Origin: a bacterium
GTDB lineage: Bacteria > Krumholzibacteriota > Krumholzibacteriia > Krumholzibacteriales > Krumholzibacteriaceae
NCBI GenBank assembly: GCA_020350885.1
Contig: CP070727.1
Span: 3,512,209-3,575,087, forward strand
Reading direction: 5' to 3'
DNA: 62,879 nucleotides
The first letter of the stretch is position 1. Each line of letters opens with the position of its first letter. Made by a program: the position numbers and the translations under genes. Positions 50,844-60,528 of the stretch are shown here, in pieces. The notes under the pieces were generated by a model. The model saw only the letters and a program-made list of their open reading frames with translations, was not told the DNA's origin and ran no database searches.

Positions 50844-51438
50844 TCGGGATCCTCCCAGGTTCCGTTACATCCAGTAGACGAACGGGGACCGGCAATCCTG
50901 TCAGAAAAATGTCCACGCCGCAGCCCCACGCCCTGCAAACCATCCACGCTGCACACCGCGTTCGACGCAACCGTACACCCCATAATCCACTCAACCCGCA
51001 ATCCTCACACCCCGTCCAATTGATGCAACCGGTACAGAGATGCATGACACGATTGATGTGATCAGTATATGAACGATTACGAGACAAACCCAATCCGTAA
51101 TGATACGGCAGGGCTGTCCTGAATATCTCAATATGTAAATCTTTTAAGGCGATACATGCCCACAGCGATACGTTTTTTTCAGGGCGAAATCCTTCCCCTC
51201 AGGTCGAATGAGAGAATCGTCAAAATACCGCAACCTATATAAAAATAAGTAACTTGGCATCGCTCCCACAGCTGGTACATCGATGCGTGGGGAAGAGTAC
51301 CGAGTCCCGTACCCGTGGATATACCGCAGAGACTAAAGTCATCTTTTTCTATCGGGGGCGCGAAATGGCACTTAAGTTGCGAATACCACACTTGGCAGAG
51401 AGCACCGAAGGGGAGGTACGTCTCCGGGAGAGGCAACC
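50844..51438. other. Divergent intergenic region between sigma and GAF genes
   Basis: This gap of nearly 600 bases has short open frames in several registers but no ribosome site or residue pattern supporting a gene. AT-rich patches at 51120-51250 could hold promoters for either side; no consensus pair with 16-18 base spacing was found. Confidence 0.45.
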
Positions 51439-52344
51439 ATGCGTGAGCATCCCGCCGATCAGACAAACGAGGAACCGATCACCGGCAACAAAAACAAAGC
51501 CGGAAACACCCGCAGTATATACTGGCACAACTGGTTTCTTCTTGCCGCGCTCTTCCTCCTCACCACGGTCGGGCTCTCGACAGCACTGGTACCGTCCCTC
51601 CGCACCCGGGCTACACATCTCTGGCCCTGGTTCAATGCCGAACTGATCCTCGTAATCGCCCTCTCCCTGGCGGTGATCTCGACTATCGCCTACCTGTCTC
51701 GGAAGCAGCGGCAGCTGCTCAGAAGGCTCGCACTCCTGGATCCATCGGACGGCGATGCACTCGTGCACACAGTTCGGAGTAATCCCCGGTTGAAATCACT
51801 CTCCAACCTGAGCATCATGATGGCGATCGAAAGCGACCTCGACACGACCCTCAACTTCATGGCGAATACATGTATAGAAGTCTTCAACTGCGAGCGTGCG
51901 ACCGTCATGATATTCGAACAAGAAACAGGAGAACTGGAGGTACGGTCGGTCAGCGGTCGGGTGAGAGAGAACATGATCGGAACCCGGCAGAAGCTCGGAG
52001 AGGGAATCGCGGGTTGGGCGGCGGCACACCGCCAGGCGTTGTTGCTCGGTACCTGCTACGAGAGCCAACAGTACCCCGGTCTCGAGCTGAAGAATCCTTC
52101 CATAACCTCGGCGATGGTTGTTCCGATCGTGCACGACGACAAACTACTCGGCGTCCTCAATCTCACAGCTCTGTCAACCGCATCCAAATTCACCAGTGAG
52201 GATCTCCAGAGTCTCCAGATCTTTGTCGACAGGATGAGTGTATACGTCAGCCGTGCCGAGCAGATCTACAGGATGCGGGCGACAATCAAGAAACTGCAAA
52301 CCACCCGCCTCAAGCTCGACGATAAAAAACCTGCAAGCCTGTGA
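51439..52344 (+). CDS. Membrane-anchored GAF-domain protein
   Basis: This 301-residue protein has two membrane segments (about residues 30-52 and 66-86) followed by a GAF domain (residues about 130-270, with E-V-F-N-C-E-R-A-T-V-M-I-F and P-I-V-H-D-D-K-L-L-G-V-L-N-L-T). GAF domains bind small ligands or cofactors and often regulate kinases or cyclases, but no output domain is present. A C-terminal coiled coil may mediate dimerisation. The ATG has GAGAGG 5 bases upstream. The gene is oriented away from the sigma/anti-sigma pair, and no partner kinase is visible nearby. Confidence 0.8.
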   Translation: MREHPADQTNEEPITGNKNKAGNTRSIYWHNWFLLAALFLLTTVGLSTALVPSLRTRATHLWPWFNAELILVIALSLAVISTIAYLSRKQRQLLRRLALLDPSDGDALVHTVRSNPRLKSLSNLSIMMAIESDLDTTLNFMANTCIEVFNCERATVMIFEQETGELEVRSVSGRVRENMIGTRQKLGEGIAGWAAAHRQALLLGTCYESQQYPGLELKNPSITSAMVVPIVHDDKLLGVLNLTALSTASKFTSEDLQSLQIFVDRMSVYVSRAEQIYRMRATIKKLQTTRLKLDDKKPASL

Positions 52345-52541
52345 GCAGAATTTCAAGGGCGCTGATCGTCCGTTTCATATCCTACGACAGATACCCCGAC
52401 GTTCGAAATGGCAGAGTAGCCATGTCGAACGGAGCTTCCCTGCGACAGAAGGCTCCAACGAGTGATTGTGTAGAAAGGCCCTCACTTGCTATATTTCACA
52501 GGTCGCTCGTATTCGCCGAACAAGACAAAGGAGAACAGAGC

Positions 52542-53573
52542 ATGAAACGGCATGTGTATATCCTGATAGCATTCATCGCCGCAGTCGCCTCGATGCCTTA
52601 CGGCTGCACCGGTACGGAAGAGACGCAGCTCTGGCCCGAGATCGAGCCGTTCGAGACGGGGCACCTCAAGGTCTCGAAGATCCATGAGATCTACTATGAG
52701 CTCTGCGGGAATCCCGAGGGAACGCCAGTCTTCGCACTCCACGGCGGACCCGGAGGAAGCTCGTCGCCCTACATGCGGCGTTTCTTCAATCCGGAAGCGT
52801 TTCTCATAGTACTCCATGACCAGCGGGGATGCGGCAAGTCGACACCGTACGCCGAGATCAGAGAGAATACGACACGGCACCTCGTCGAGGATATCGAGCT
52901 CCTCAGAAAACATCTGAAGTGCGGAACAATCATACTATTTGGCGGGTCATGGGGTTCGACGCTCGCCCTCGCGTACGCTGAAACCTATCCCGAACATGTG
53001 CACGGCATGGTTCTCCGCGGCATCTTCACGGCCACCAGCGACGAGATCGACCATTTCTACCACGGGGGCGTGAGGATCTTCTTCCCCGATGTCTACGAGG
53101 AGTTCCGCAAGGCGTTACCGGACCCTGAAACAACCTCGATCCCGAAGCATCTCCTCACACTCATTCAAAATGGCAACGAGGATGAAAAACAGAAATACAG
53201 CAGGCTCTGGGCCGAGTACGAGATCAAGGTCTCAGGGCTTAACGTGCCGGATCGTGTGGTGGATGGTATCCTGCGGGACTCCAATCCGCTCGCCTTCGGC
53301 TTACTCGAAAACTACTACATGGCGAACGGGTGCTTCTTCGAGGAGGAGCAGCTCCTGCGAGAGGCCGGCAGTATCGGTGATACACGTGTCATACTGGTCA
53401 ACGGCCGCTATGACATGATCTGTCCGCCCGTGAATGCATACCGCCTCCATCAGCGGCTCTCGAACTCGAAGCTCGTGATCGCCGAAGGGGCCGGCCACTG
53501 GATGGGTGAACGCCCCGTCGAGCGTGCCCTGCTCGAGGCAATGAGTGAGTTCGAAATGGAGCCGGATCAGTAA
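52542..53573 (+). CDS. Prolyl aminopeptidase-like alpha/beta hydrolase, exported
   Basis: This 343-residue protein has an N-terminal signal, possibly of lipoprotein type with the Cys in Y-G-C-T (not a canonical lipobox). The catalytic fold shows the H-G-G-P-G-G oxyanion motif, D-Q-R-G-C-G-K-S, G-G-S-W-G-S with Ser136, G-R-Y-D-M-I-C-P with Asp, and A-G-H-W-M-G with His. These are the hallmarks of the proline iminopeptidase branch. It removes N-terminal proline from peptides. The ATG at 52542 has an AAAGGAG site 8 bases upstream. It may belong with the secreted protease set. Its neighbours show no operon partner. Confidence 0.88.
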   Translation: MKRHVYILIAFIAAVASMPYGCTGTEETQLWPEIEPFETGHLKVSKIHEIYYELCGNPEGTPVFALHGGPGGSSSPYMRRFFNPEAFLIVLHDQRGCGKSTPYAEIRENTTRHLVEDIELLRKHLKCGTIILFGGSWGSTLALAYAETYPEHVHGMVLRGIFTATSDEIDHFYHGGVRIFFPDVYEEFRKALPDPETTSIPKHLLTLIQNGNEDEKQKYSRLWAEYEIKVSGLNVPDRVVDGILRDSNPLAFGLLENYYMANGCFFEEEQLLREAGSIGDTRVILVNGRYDMICPPVNAYRLHQRLSNSKLVIAEGAGHWMGERPVERALLEAMSEFEMEPDQ

Positions 53574-53650
53574 TGACTGGATAGAGGCCGATCGCCGGAC
53601 TTATCGATAATGCTCGACACGTGCAAACTCTATCAGGTATACATGTCGGT

Positions 53651-55822
53651 ATGTATCGAACCCGGTTTAGATGCATCGTCTCGACCGCACTCTTTATGAC
53701 ACTGCTCTGCGTTCCAGGTGCGGGCAATGCGACCTACGAGTACGCGACAAACACGGGAAAATCCTGCACATTCTGCCACCACGACAACAACGGCGGTCCT
53801 CTGAACGATGTGGGCTATGCCTTCGCACGAAACGACTACCGTTACCCGATCCCCGAGCGGTTACTCGACAAGCAGCGGGCGGAGCAGACCGAGATACGAA
53901 AAACACTGACATTGATCATCGGATTCCTCCACATCGTGACTGCATTCATTCTCATCGGAGCTATCTTTTACATCCATATCTTCGTGAGGCCGGCACGGAT
54001 CACGGGCGGCATACCGAGGCAGGAACGGATGTTGGGGCTTACGTGCCTCATGATCCTCACCGTGACCGGGATATATCTCACTATGAACCGTATCTCACGG
54101 CCCGAACAGTTCTTCACGAGCACCTTCGGCCTCATACTATTCGTAAAGATCGTTCTCTTCGCTATAATGCTTGCGATCGGCCTCGTGGCGGTAACCGTTA
54201 TCCACCGCCGTATGAAGCGGGAGTCGGGCTTGCTTCCCGTTCCGCATGGGGATTTGACACATGCGACGCTCGAGCGGTTTGACGGCACCGGGGAAAAATC
54301 TGCCTATGTAGCGTTCGAGGGCGATGTGTTTGACGTTACGGGAAGCGGGCATTGGAAGAACGGCAGACACTTCGGCAGGCATGCCGCAGGCGCCGACCTC
54401 AGCGGGGCAATGAAGGATGCTCCGCACGGTCCGGAAGTCCTTGAGCGTATGCGGAGTATCGGAAAACTCTCGACTGCGGCCGGGGCGGGACCGCCTATCA
54501 GCACCGTCCGGAAGATCTTCATCGTCATGACGTACGTGAACCTCGTGATCATCATATTGATCCTCCTGTGCATCGGTATGTGGCGTTGGGGGCTCCCGAT
54601 CATATCGGCGAGAGCCGACCGCCCGGATCTCTCCCGGGGCCCAAGCTGCGTGGCATGCCACCGGCAGACAAAGCCCGCCCTCGTATCGGACTGGGAAAAC
54701 AGCATCCACTCGAAGGTCGGAGTGGGCTGTCATAAATGCCATCGTGTCGAGCCGGGAAACGATAGCCTCGCAAGCCGGCCGCATCGTAGAAACAGTGAGA
54801 TCCCCGTTGCGGTCGTCGTGAGTCCGCGCACGTGTGCCGGGTGCCATCCGAAGGAATTCGAGGAGTACGGACGCAGCAAGCACGCCAATACACTCGAGAT
54901 CGTCTGGAAGATCGACAAGTGGCTCGTCCACGACATGAATAACGATATCGAGCGCTCGACCGGTTGTTTCGCCTGCCACGGCTCAGCCGTAGAGGTGCGT
55001 GACGGCAGGCCCGTGCCGGGTACCTGGCCCAACGTCGGTGTAGGGCGAAGGAATCCGGACGGCACGCTGGGCTGTTGCACGAGCTGCCATACGAGGCACC
55101 GCTTCTCGATCGTCGAGGCGAGAAAACCGGAAGCCTGCGACCAGTGTCACCTGGGTCCAGACCACCCCCAGATCGAGATATACAACGAGTCGAAGCACGG
55201 AACGATCTACCATGCCGAAGGGAGCGGTTGGACGTGGCGCCCCGACAACCACGAGTGGACGGCGGGCAGGGATTACAGGGCACCGACATGCTCCGCCTGC
55301 CACATGTCCGGAGCCGGGCGGGCGGCAAGGACACACGATGTTACCGAGCGTCTGTCCTGGGAGACACAGGCACCCCTTACGATGAGACCCGCCGAGTTTG
55401 CACCCTTCCCGGCCCAGACCGACTGGCGGATCGAACGGGAGAAGATGAAATCGATCTGTCTCCAGTGCCATTCCATTACATGGACCAGCGATCACTTCGC
55501 CAACCTTGACAGTGCCGTTACAAACTACAACGAGCGCTACTATGGACCGGCGAGGCGAGTAATGGATGAGTTGTATGAAGCGGGGCTCCTCTCACGTAAG
55601 GCCTACTTCGATGAGGAGCTCGAATGGGAGTTCTACGAGCTCTGGCACCACGAGGGACGCCGTGCCCGCATGGGCACGGCGATGATGGCGCCGGATTACG
55701 CCTGGTGGCACGGATTCTATGAGCTCAAACACCGATACGTCACCTTCATGGAGAAAGCGGAAGCGCTGCGGCGAAGGGGCGCACCGAAGACGTATCCCCA
55801 GTTCCCCGGGACAAAACGATAG
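53651..55822 (+). CDS. Fused membrane cytochrome: monohaem domain, membrane module, cytochrome b5-like domain and octahaem HAO-like domain
   Basis: This protein has about 723 residues and nine C-x-x-C-H sites. A signal peptide is followed by C-T-F-C-H, then four membrane segments (about residues 85-185). A cytochrome b5-like haem domain (about 200-272, V-F-D-V-T-G-S-G-H-W-K-N-G-R-H-F-G-R-H) and another membrane helix (about 288-310) come next. The C-terminal 390 residues carry eight sites (CVACH, CHKCH, CAGCH, CFACH, CTSCH, CDQCH, CSACH, CLQCH). The K-P-E-A-C-D-Q-C-H-L-G-P-D-H-P-Q-I-E-I-Y and S-K-H-G-T-I-Y blocks match hydroxylamine-oxidoreductase family octahaem enzymes. Such enzymes oxidise hydroxylamine or reduce nitrite. 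The fusion to membrane and b5 modules would couple this to the quinone pool. ATG 53651 is chosen over GTG 53621. Confidence 0.82.
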   Translation: MYRTRFRCIVSTALFMTLLCVPGAGNATYEYATNTGKSCTFCHHDNNGGPLNDVGYAFARNDYRYPIPERLLDKQRAEQTEIRKTLTLIIGFLHIVTAFILIGAIFYIHIFVRPARITGGIPRQERMLGLTCLMILTVTGIYLTMNRISRPEQFFTSTFGLILFVKIVLFAIMLAIGLVAVTVIHRRMKRESGLLPVPHGDLTHATLERFDGTGEKSAYVAFEGDVFDVTGSGHWKNGRHFGRHAAGADLSGAMKDAPHGPEVLERMRSIGKLSTAAGAGPPISTVRKIFIVMTYVNLVIIILILLCIGMWRWGLPIISARADRPDLSRGPSCVACHRQTKPALVSDWENSIHSKVGVGCHKCHRVEPGNDSLASRPHRRNSEIPVAVVVSPRTCAGCHPKEFEEYGRSKHANTLEIVWKIDKWLVHDMNNDIERSTGCFACHGSAVEVRDGRPVPGTWPNVGVGRRNPDGTLGCCTSCHTRHRFSIVEARKPEACDQCHLGPDHPQIEIYNESKHGTIYHAEGSGWTWRPDNHEWTAGRDYRAPTCSACHMSGAGRAARTHDVTERLSWETQAPLTMRPAEFAPFPAQTDWRIEREKMKSICLQCHSITWTSDHFANLDSAVTNYNERYYGPARRVMDELYEAGLLSRKAYFDEELEWEFYELWHHEGRRARMGTAMMAPDYAWWHGFYELKHRYVTFMEKAEALRRRGAPKTYPQFPGTKR

Positions 55823-56096
55823 TCCTATGCATACGGCCATGCCGCCGGAACGGGCATCCCGGCAGCTCAATTGAGCGGTCCGGAGGCGACTATCTATATC
55901 GCGGCCACCGCTCCGGCACCCGCGGCAGGGCCGGTCCCGTTGCCTCCCGGAAATCACCGTCAGCGGGGCTTGCCCTCCTGCCCCTAACATAATTATTTTA
56001 CAGGCAGTACGAGAAGTATTCTCCGGCGCAACTTTTTGCCGCAAAGACCGTAATTCAGGTATATGTTTGTAATTTCCTGAACGAAGGGGCATTGTA

Positions 56097-57152
56097 ATGA
56101 GTCGCTTAAGATGGATTGCTGTTTCACTCTGTATCCCGGTACTCGTCGCAGCCCTCTGGGGCTGCGGGGGAAGATCACACTCCGATACGAACGGAAAGAA
56201 GGATGAGAAGCTCGTCATCCCGGTAGAAATCGCCGAGGTCATCCAGGGGGATATCTCCGCCTACTTTACCGGAACGGCCACGATAGAGGCCGAGGAGGAG
56301 ACGGAGGTCGTCGCCAAAGTCGGCGGGGTCGTCGAGCAGATATTGGTAGAGGAAGGCACCGAGGTTGGGACCGGTGATATCCTGGCAAAGCTTGACGACG
56401 AGAAGATCGCAGTACAACTGGAACAGGCCAAGGCAAACCTTCAGAAGCTCGAGAGTAACTACGAGCGGAATATGGACCTGCACAGGAAGCAGCTTATCAG
56501 CACCGAGGTCTTCCAGCAGGCCAAGTATGAGTACGAGCACCAGAAGGCCACCTACGAGCTTGCCGAGCTGGATCTCAAGTACACATCGATCCGCACCCCG
56601 ATCAGCGGCGTGGTCGCAGAACGCCTCATCAAAGTCGGAAACATGATCCTGCCGAACCAGGCCATCTTCCGGGTCGCGGGGCTTAATCCGCTGATAGCCG
56701 TACTCCACATTCCCGAGCGACATCTCGACAAGTTACGAATCGGGCAGAGGGCTCAGCTCCTGGTCGACGCCATCGAAGGAGAAAGGATTACGGGAACGAT
56801 CAAGCGCATCAGTCCCGTCGTCGATCCCGCTACCGGTACCGTCAAGGTAACGATCGAGGCCAAGGATAGATCCAACCGCCTGCGGCCTGGGATGTTCGCC
56901 CGTATAGAGGTCATTTACGATATTCATACTAACAGCACGCTCGCTCCGAAGGATGCCGTTATCTCGGAAGACCGTGAGTCGTGCGTTTTTGTCGTGCGGG
57001 ACAGCGTCGCCTACCGGCAGGATGTTGTGCTCGGATACGTCAACACCCTGCACGTCGAGATACTCGAGGGGCTCATGCCCGGTGATACGATCGTCACCAC
57101 GGGAAAGGGAAGCCTGAAGGATAGCATCAAGGTCGATATCGTATCGCAGTAA
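56097..57152 (+). CDS. RND efflux periplasmic adaptor, lipoprotein
   Basis: This 351-residue membrane-fusion protein has a lipoprotein-type signal (L-W-G-C-G near residue 23). Barrel-sandwich halves are V-V-A-K-V-G-G-V-V-E-Q-I-L-V-E-E-G and T-P-I-S-G-V-V-A-E-R-L-I-K-V-G. An alpha-helical hairpin lies between them (Q-L-E-Q-A-K-A-N-L-Q-K-L-E), and a beta-barrel follows (I-S-P-V-V-D-P-A-T-G-T-V-K-V). It bridges the inner-membrane permease to an outer-membrane channel, which is not encoded here. AAGGGG lies upstream of the ATG. It is the first gene of the exporter operon. Confidence 0.93.
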   Translation: MSRLRWIAVSLCIPVLVAALWGCGGRSHSDTNGKKDEKLVIPVEIAEVIQGDISAYFTGTATIEAEEETEVVAKVGGVVEQILVEEGTEVGTGDILAKLDDEKIAVQLEQAKANLQKLESNYERNMDLHRKQLISTEVFQQAKYEYEHQKATYELAELDLKYTSIRTPISGVVAERLIKVGNMILPNQAIFRVAGLNPLIAVLHIPERHLDKLRIGQRAQLLVDAIEGERITGTIKRISPVVDPATGTVKVTIEAKDRSNRLRPGMFARIEVIYDIHTNSTLAPKDAVISEDRESCVFVVRDSVAYRQDVVLGYVNTLHVEILEGLMPGDTIVTTGKGSLKDSIKVDIVSQ

Positions 57153-57251
57153 TTACACACATGATGGATTCCGCACCGATATACCCACTGACGGCATTCA
57201 GGTAGACAAGGATCGGCGAATGAATACATTTACAAAAGGACCGGGCACACA

Positions 57252-60200
57252 ATGAAGATCATCGAACTGTCCACGAGGCGCCGCGTCACGATCGCTATGT
57301 TCACCCTGGCGGTGATCCTCTTCGGCTTCGTTTCGTTTCTCCGTCTCAAGATCAACCTCCTCCCGGAACTCACCTACCCGACGCTGACCATCAGGACCGA
57401 GTATCAGGGAGCCGCCCCTGCCGAGATCGAGAACCTCATATCGAAGCCGATCGAGGAGGCCCTCGGTGTAGTCAAGAACGTTAACCGTGTAAGCTCCATA
57501 TCACGGTCCGGGCAATCGGATGTGATACTAGAATTCGCCTGGGGCACCGACATGGACTACGCCGGCCTCGATGTCAGGGAGAAGCTGGACGCCCTCGAGC
57601 TGCCGCTCGAGGTGCAGCGGCCGTCCATACTTCGTTTCGATCCCTCACTCGAACCGATCATGCGGTTCGGGTTCTACCGGAAGGGCGACCGGCCCGAAAC
57701 CGGAGATAGCACTGAGGCCGCGGTGAAACCGGTGGCGAACACCCGCAAACCGGCGGAGCCGTTCAACGAGGAAGAGCTCAAGTACCTGCGCCGATTCGCG
57801 GAGGAAGAGATCAAGAAGGAGCTCGAGGCGGCCCTCGGTGTGGCGGCCGTCAAGATCAGCGGCGGACTGGAGGACGAGATCCAGATCCTGGTCGATCAGG
57901 GCCGTCTCGCCCAGCTCGATCTCCCGATAGAGCATCTCGCACAGCAGATCGGCGCGGAGAACGTGAACCTCTCAGGCGGCCGTCTCGAGGAGGGAACACA
58001 ACAGTTTCTGGTACGAACGCTCAATCAATTCCAGTCGATCGAGGAGATCGATAACATCATCATCTCCGTCAAGGACGGCAAACCGATCTACCTGCGTGAT
58101 GTGGCAACCGTCAGGCACGGCTTCAAGGAGCGTGAGGCGGTCACCCGCCTCGACGGCCTGGAGGCGGTGGAGATCGCCATCTATAAGGAGGGCGACGCGA
58201 ATACCGTCTCGGTGGCACGTGAGGTAACACAACGGCTCGAGAGGGCGCGCCGGCTCTTACCCGAAGGGTACGAGCTCGTCAAGGTCTACGATCAGTCGAC
58301 CTTCATTACACAGGCGGTCAACGAGGTCATCCGGGCGGCGGTGATCGGCGGCATCCTCGCCATCATCATACTCTACTTCTTCCTCCAGACCTTCTGGGCT
58401 ACCGTCATCATCTCGCTGTCGATACCGGTTTCGGTGATCGCCACCTTCAATATGATGTACGGTGCGGATCTGACGCTCAACATCATGTCACTGGGAGGCA
58501 TTGCTCTCGGAATCGGCATGCTCCTCGACAACTCGATCGTGGTACTCGAGAATATCGCCCGGCACCGCGAGAAGGGAAAGGACCCGGTCACGGCGGTACG
58601 CGACGGTGCGAGTGAAGTCGGCAAGGCCGTTACCGCATCAACGCTGACAACCATCGCCGTATTCCTGCCGCTCGTCTTCGTCAAGGGGATCTCGGGGCAA
58701 CTCTTCCGCGATCAGGCGCTTACCGTGACTTTCTCGCTCCTGGCATCCCTCGCCGTGGCACTCACACTGATCCCGATGTTGGCATCGCTGCAGAAGCGGC
58801 GTGTCGAAGTGGAGGAACCCGAACCGGCACCAGAACCGAAGTCACGGGTCGGGCGGTTCGCAAAACGGGGCAGGACCTTCGCCCTCTTCACGATTCCCGT
58901 CCTCATCGTGAGAGTCATAAGAGCCGCAGTGAACGGTATCGCTCACGGGGTATATTTCCTAATACATCCGCTCCTGCGGCTCTTCCATGGTGTTTACGGA
59001 ACAATCGAGGACCAGTATCCCCGGATGCTCGGGTGGTCGCTCGCCCACAAGGGAACAGTTATATCGATCGCCGTGGGACTCTTTCTGATCTCGATACTCC
59101 TCATTCCCAGGCTGGGAATAGAGCTCATCCCGCAGCTCGCACAGGGGGAGTTCCGTGTCGAGTTCCGGCTCCCGCCCGGCACCCCACTCGAAGTCACCGA
59201 TGCGGCGATCGCGCGGATCCAGAAGTCATCGGGCAATATACGGGACATCTCCACATCCTTCTCAGTGGCCGGCTCGGGAAACCGGATGGACTTCAATCCG
59301 GAACAGGGCGGTGAAAACTGGGGGGAGCTCAACGTGGCGCTCGTCCACGGTTCGAACCGTTCGGATGAGGAACGCGTCATGGATCACATGCGTAGGTTAA
59401 TGCAAGGGATACCCGACCTTCAGTACAAGTTCTTCCGTCCCACACTCTTCACCTTCAAGACACCCATCGAGATAGAAGTTTCGGGATACGAGCTGCGGAA
59501 CCTGAAGAAGGTGAGTGACGAGATCGTCCATAGGCTCGAGGCCTCCCCGCGCTTCGCAGACGTCAAGTCAACGATGAAAAGCGGACATCCCGAGATTCAG
59601 ATCAAGTTCGACCGTGAACGTGCGGCCTCGCTCGGTTTCGCCGTCTACCAGATAGCCGACCGTGTTGTGGATCACATCCGCGGAGAGGTCGCCACTCGAT
59701 ACTCCCGGCGGGACCGCAGGATCGACGTACTCGTACGTGCACAGGAGCAGGATCGGAACTCCGTCGAAAAGATACGCCGCATCGTAATCAATCCCGAGAG
59801 CGAGCGGCCCGTCACCCTGGACGCCGTCGCCGATATCGTCGTCGACACAGGGCCGGGTGAGATCCGGCGTGTCGACCAGGAACGTGTGGCGCTGGTTTCG
59901 GCCAATCTAAACTACGGCGACCTCGGTGGTGCGGCCGAGGAGATCAACGGAATCATCAACCGCGTTCCGATCCCGGCCGGGCTCAGCGCGAACCTCGCCG
60001 GACAGAACCGGGAAATGACGATGTCGTTTCGCTCGCTGCAGTTCGCTCTGCTGCTGGCGATCTTCCTGGTCTACCTCGTCATGGCCTCCCAGTTCGAATC
60101 GTTCCTCCATCCATTCGTCATTCTCTTCACGATACCGCTGGCACTGATCGGTGCCGTCTTCGCCCTTCTCATCACGGGATCGACCGTGAGTGTCGTCGTC

Positions 60201-60518
60201 TTCATCGGATTGATCCTCCTGGCTGGGATCGTCGTCAACAACGCGATCGTGCTGATCGACCTGATAAACCAGCTCAGAGCGAAGGGATTACCCAAGATCG
60301 AGGCGATTATTGAAGGGGGGCGTTCGCGGCTGAGGCCGATACTCATGACGATGCTTACAACAACGCTGGGGCTGCTGCCCCTGGCACTCGGATTCGGTGA
60401 GGGCGCCGAGGTCCGTGCGCCGATGGCGATCACCGTCATCGGGGGACTCACCATCTCAACGCTGCTGACCCTGATTGTGATCCCTGTCGTCTATACCGTA
60501 TTCGACAGAAAGAGATAA
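57252..60518 (+). CDS. RND-family efflux permease (HAE1/AcrB-like)
   Basis: This 1088-residue protein has twelve predicted membrane helices and two large periplasmic loops. The N-terminus S-T-R-R-R-V-T-I-A-M-F-T-L and L-K-I-N-L-L-P-E-L-T-Y-P-T-L are typical. The proton-relay region I-A-L-G-I-G-M-L-L-D-N-S-I-V-V-L-E-N-I is present in helix 4. A cytosolic insertion after helix 6 (about residues 515-565) is rich in Glu, Pro, Arg and Lys and slightly longer than usual. It works with the adaptor to export hydrophobic compounds or metals; the substrate is unknown. A second permease gene begins 10 bases after its stop, suggesting a heteromeric pump of the MdtBC kind. Confidence 0.93.
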   Translation: MKIIELSTRRRVTIAMFTLAVILFGFVSFLRLKINLLPELTYPTLTIRTEYQGAAPAEIENLISKPIEEALGVVKNVNRVSSISRSGQSDVILEFAWGTDMDYAGLDVREKLDALELPLEVQRPSILRFDPSLEPIMRFGFYRKGDRPETGDSTEAAVKPVANTRKPAEPFNEEELKYLRRFAEEEIKKELEAALGVAAVKISGGLEDEIQILVDQGRLAQLDLPIEHLAQQIGAENVNLSGGRLEEGTQQFLVRTLNQFQSIEEIDNIIISVKDGKPIYLRDVATVRHGFKEREAVTRLDGLEAVEIAIYKEGDANTVSVAREVTQRLERARRLLPEGYELVKVYDQSTFITQAVNEVIRAAVIGGILAIIILYFFLQTFWATVIISLSIPVSVIATFNMMYGADLTLNIMSLGGIALGIGMLLDNSIVVLENIARHREKGKDPVTAVRDGASEVGKAVTASTLTTIAVFLPLVFVKGISGQLFRDQALTVTFSLLASLAVALTLIPMLASLQKRRVEVEEPEPAPEPKSRVGRFAKRGRTFALFTIPVLIVRVIRAAVNGIAHGVYFLIHPLLRLFHGVYGTIEDQYPRMLGWSLAHKGTVISIAVGLFLISILLIPRLGIELIPQLAQGEFRVEFRLPPGTPLEVTDAAIARIQKSSGNIRDISTSFSVAGSGNRMDFNPEQGGENWGELNVALVHGSNRSDEERVMDHMRRLMQGIPDLQYKFFRPTLFTFKTPIEIEVSGYELRNLKKVSDEIVHRLEASPRFADVKSTMKSGHPEIQIKFDRERAASLGFAVYQIADRVVDHIRGEVATRYSRRDRRIDVLVRAQEQDRNSVEKIRRIVINPESERPVTLDAVADIVVDTGPGEIRRVDQERVALVSANLNYGDLGGAAEEINGIINRVPIPAGLSANLAGQNREMTMSFRSLQFALLLAIFLVYLVMASQFESFLHPFVILFTIPLALIGAVFALLITGSTVSVVVFIGLILLAGIVVNNAIVLIDLINQLRAKGLPKIEAIIEGGRSRLRPILMTMLTTTLGLLPLALGFGEGAEVRAPMAITVIGGLTISTLLTLIVIPVVYTVFDRKR

Positions 60519-60528
60519 CGGAGCCGAG

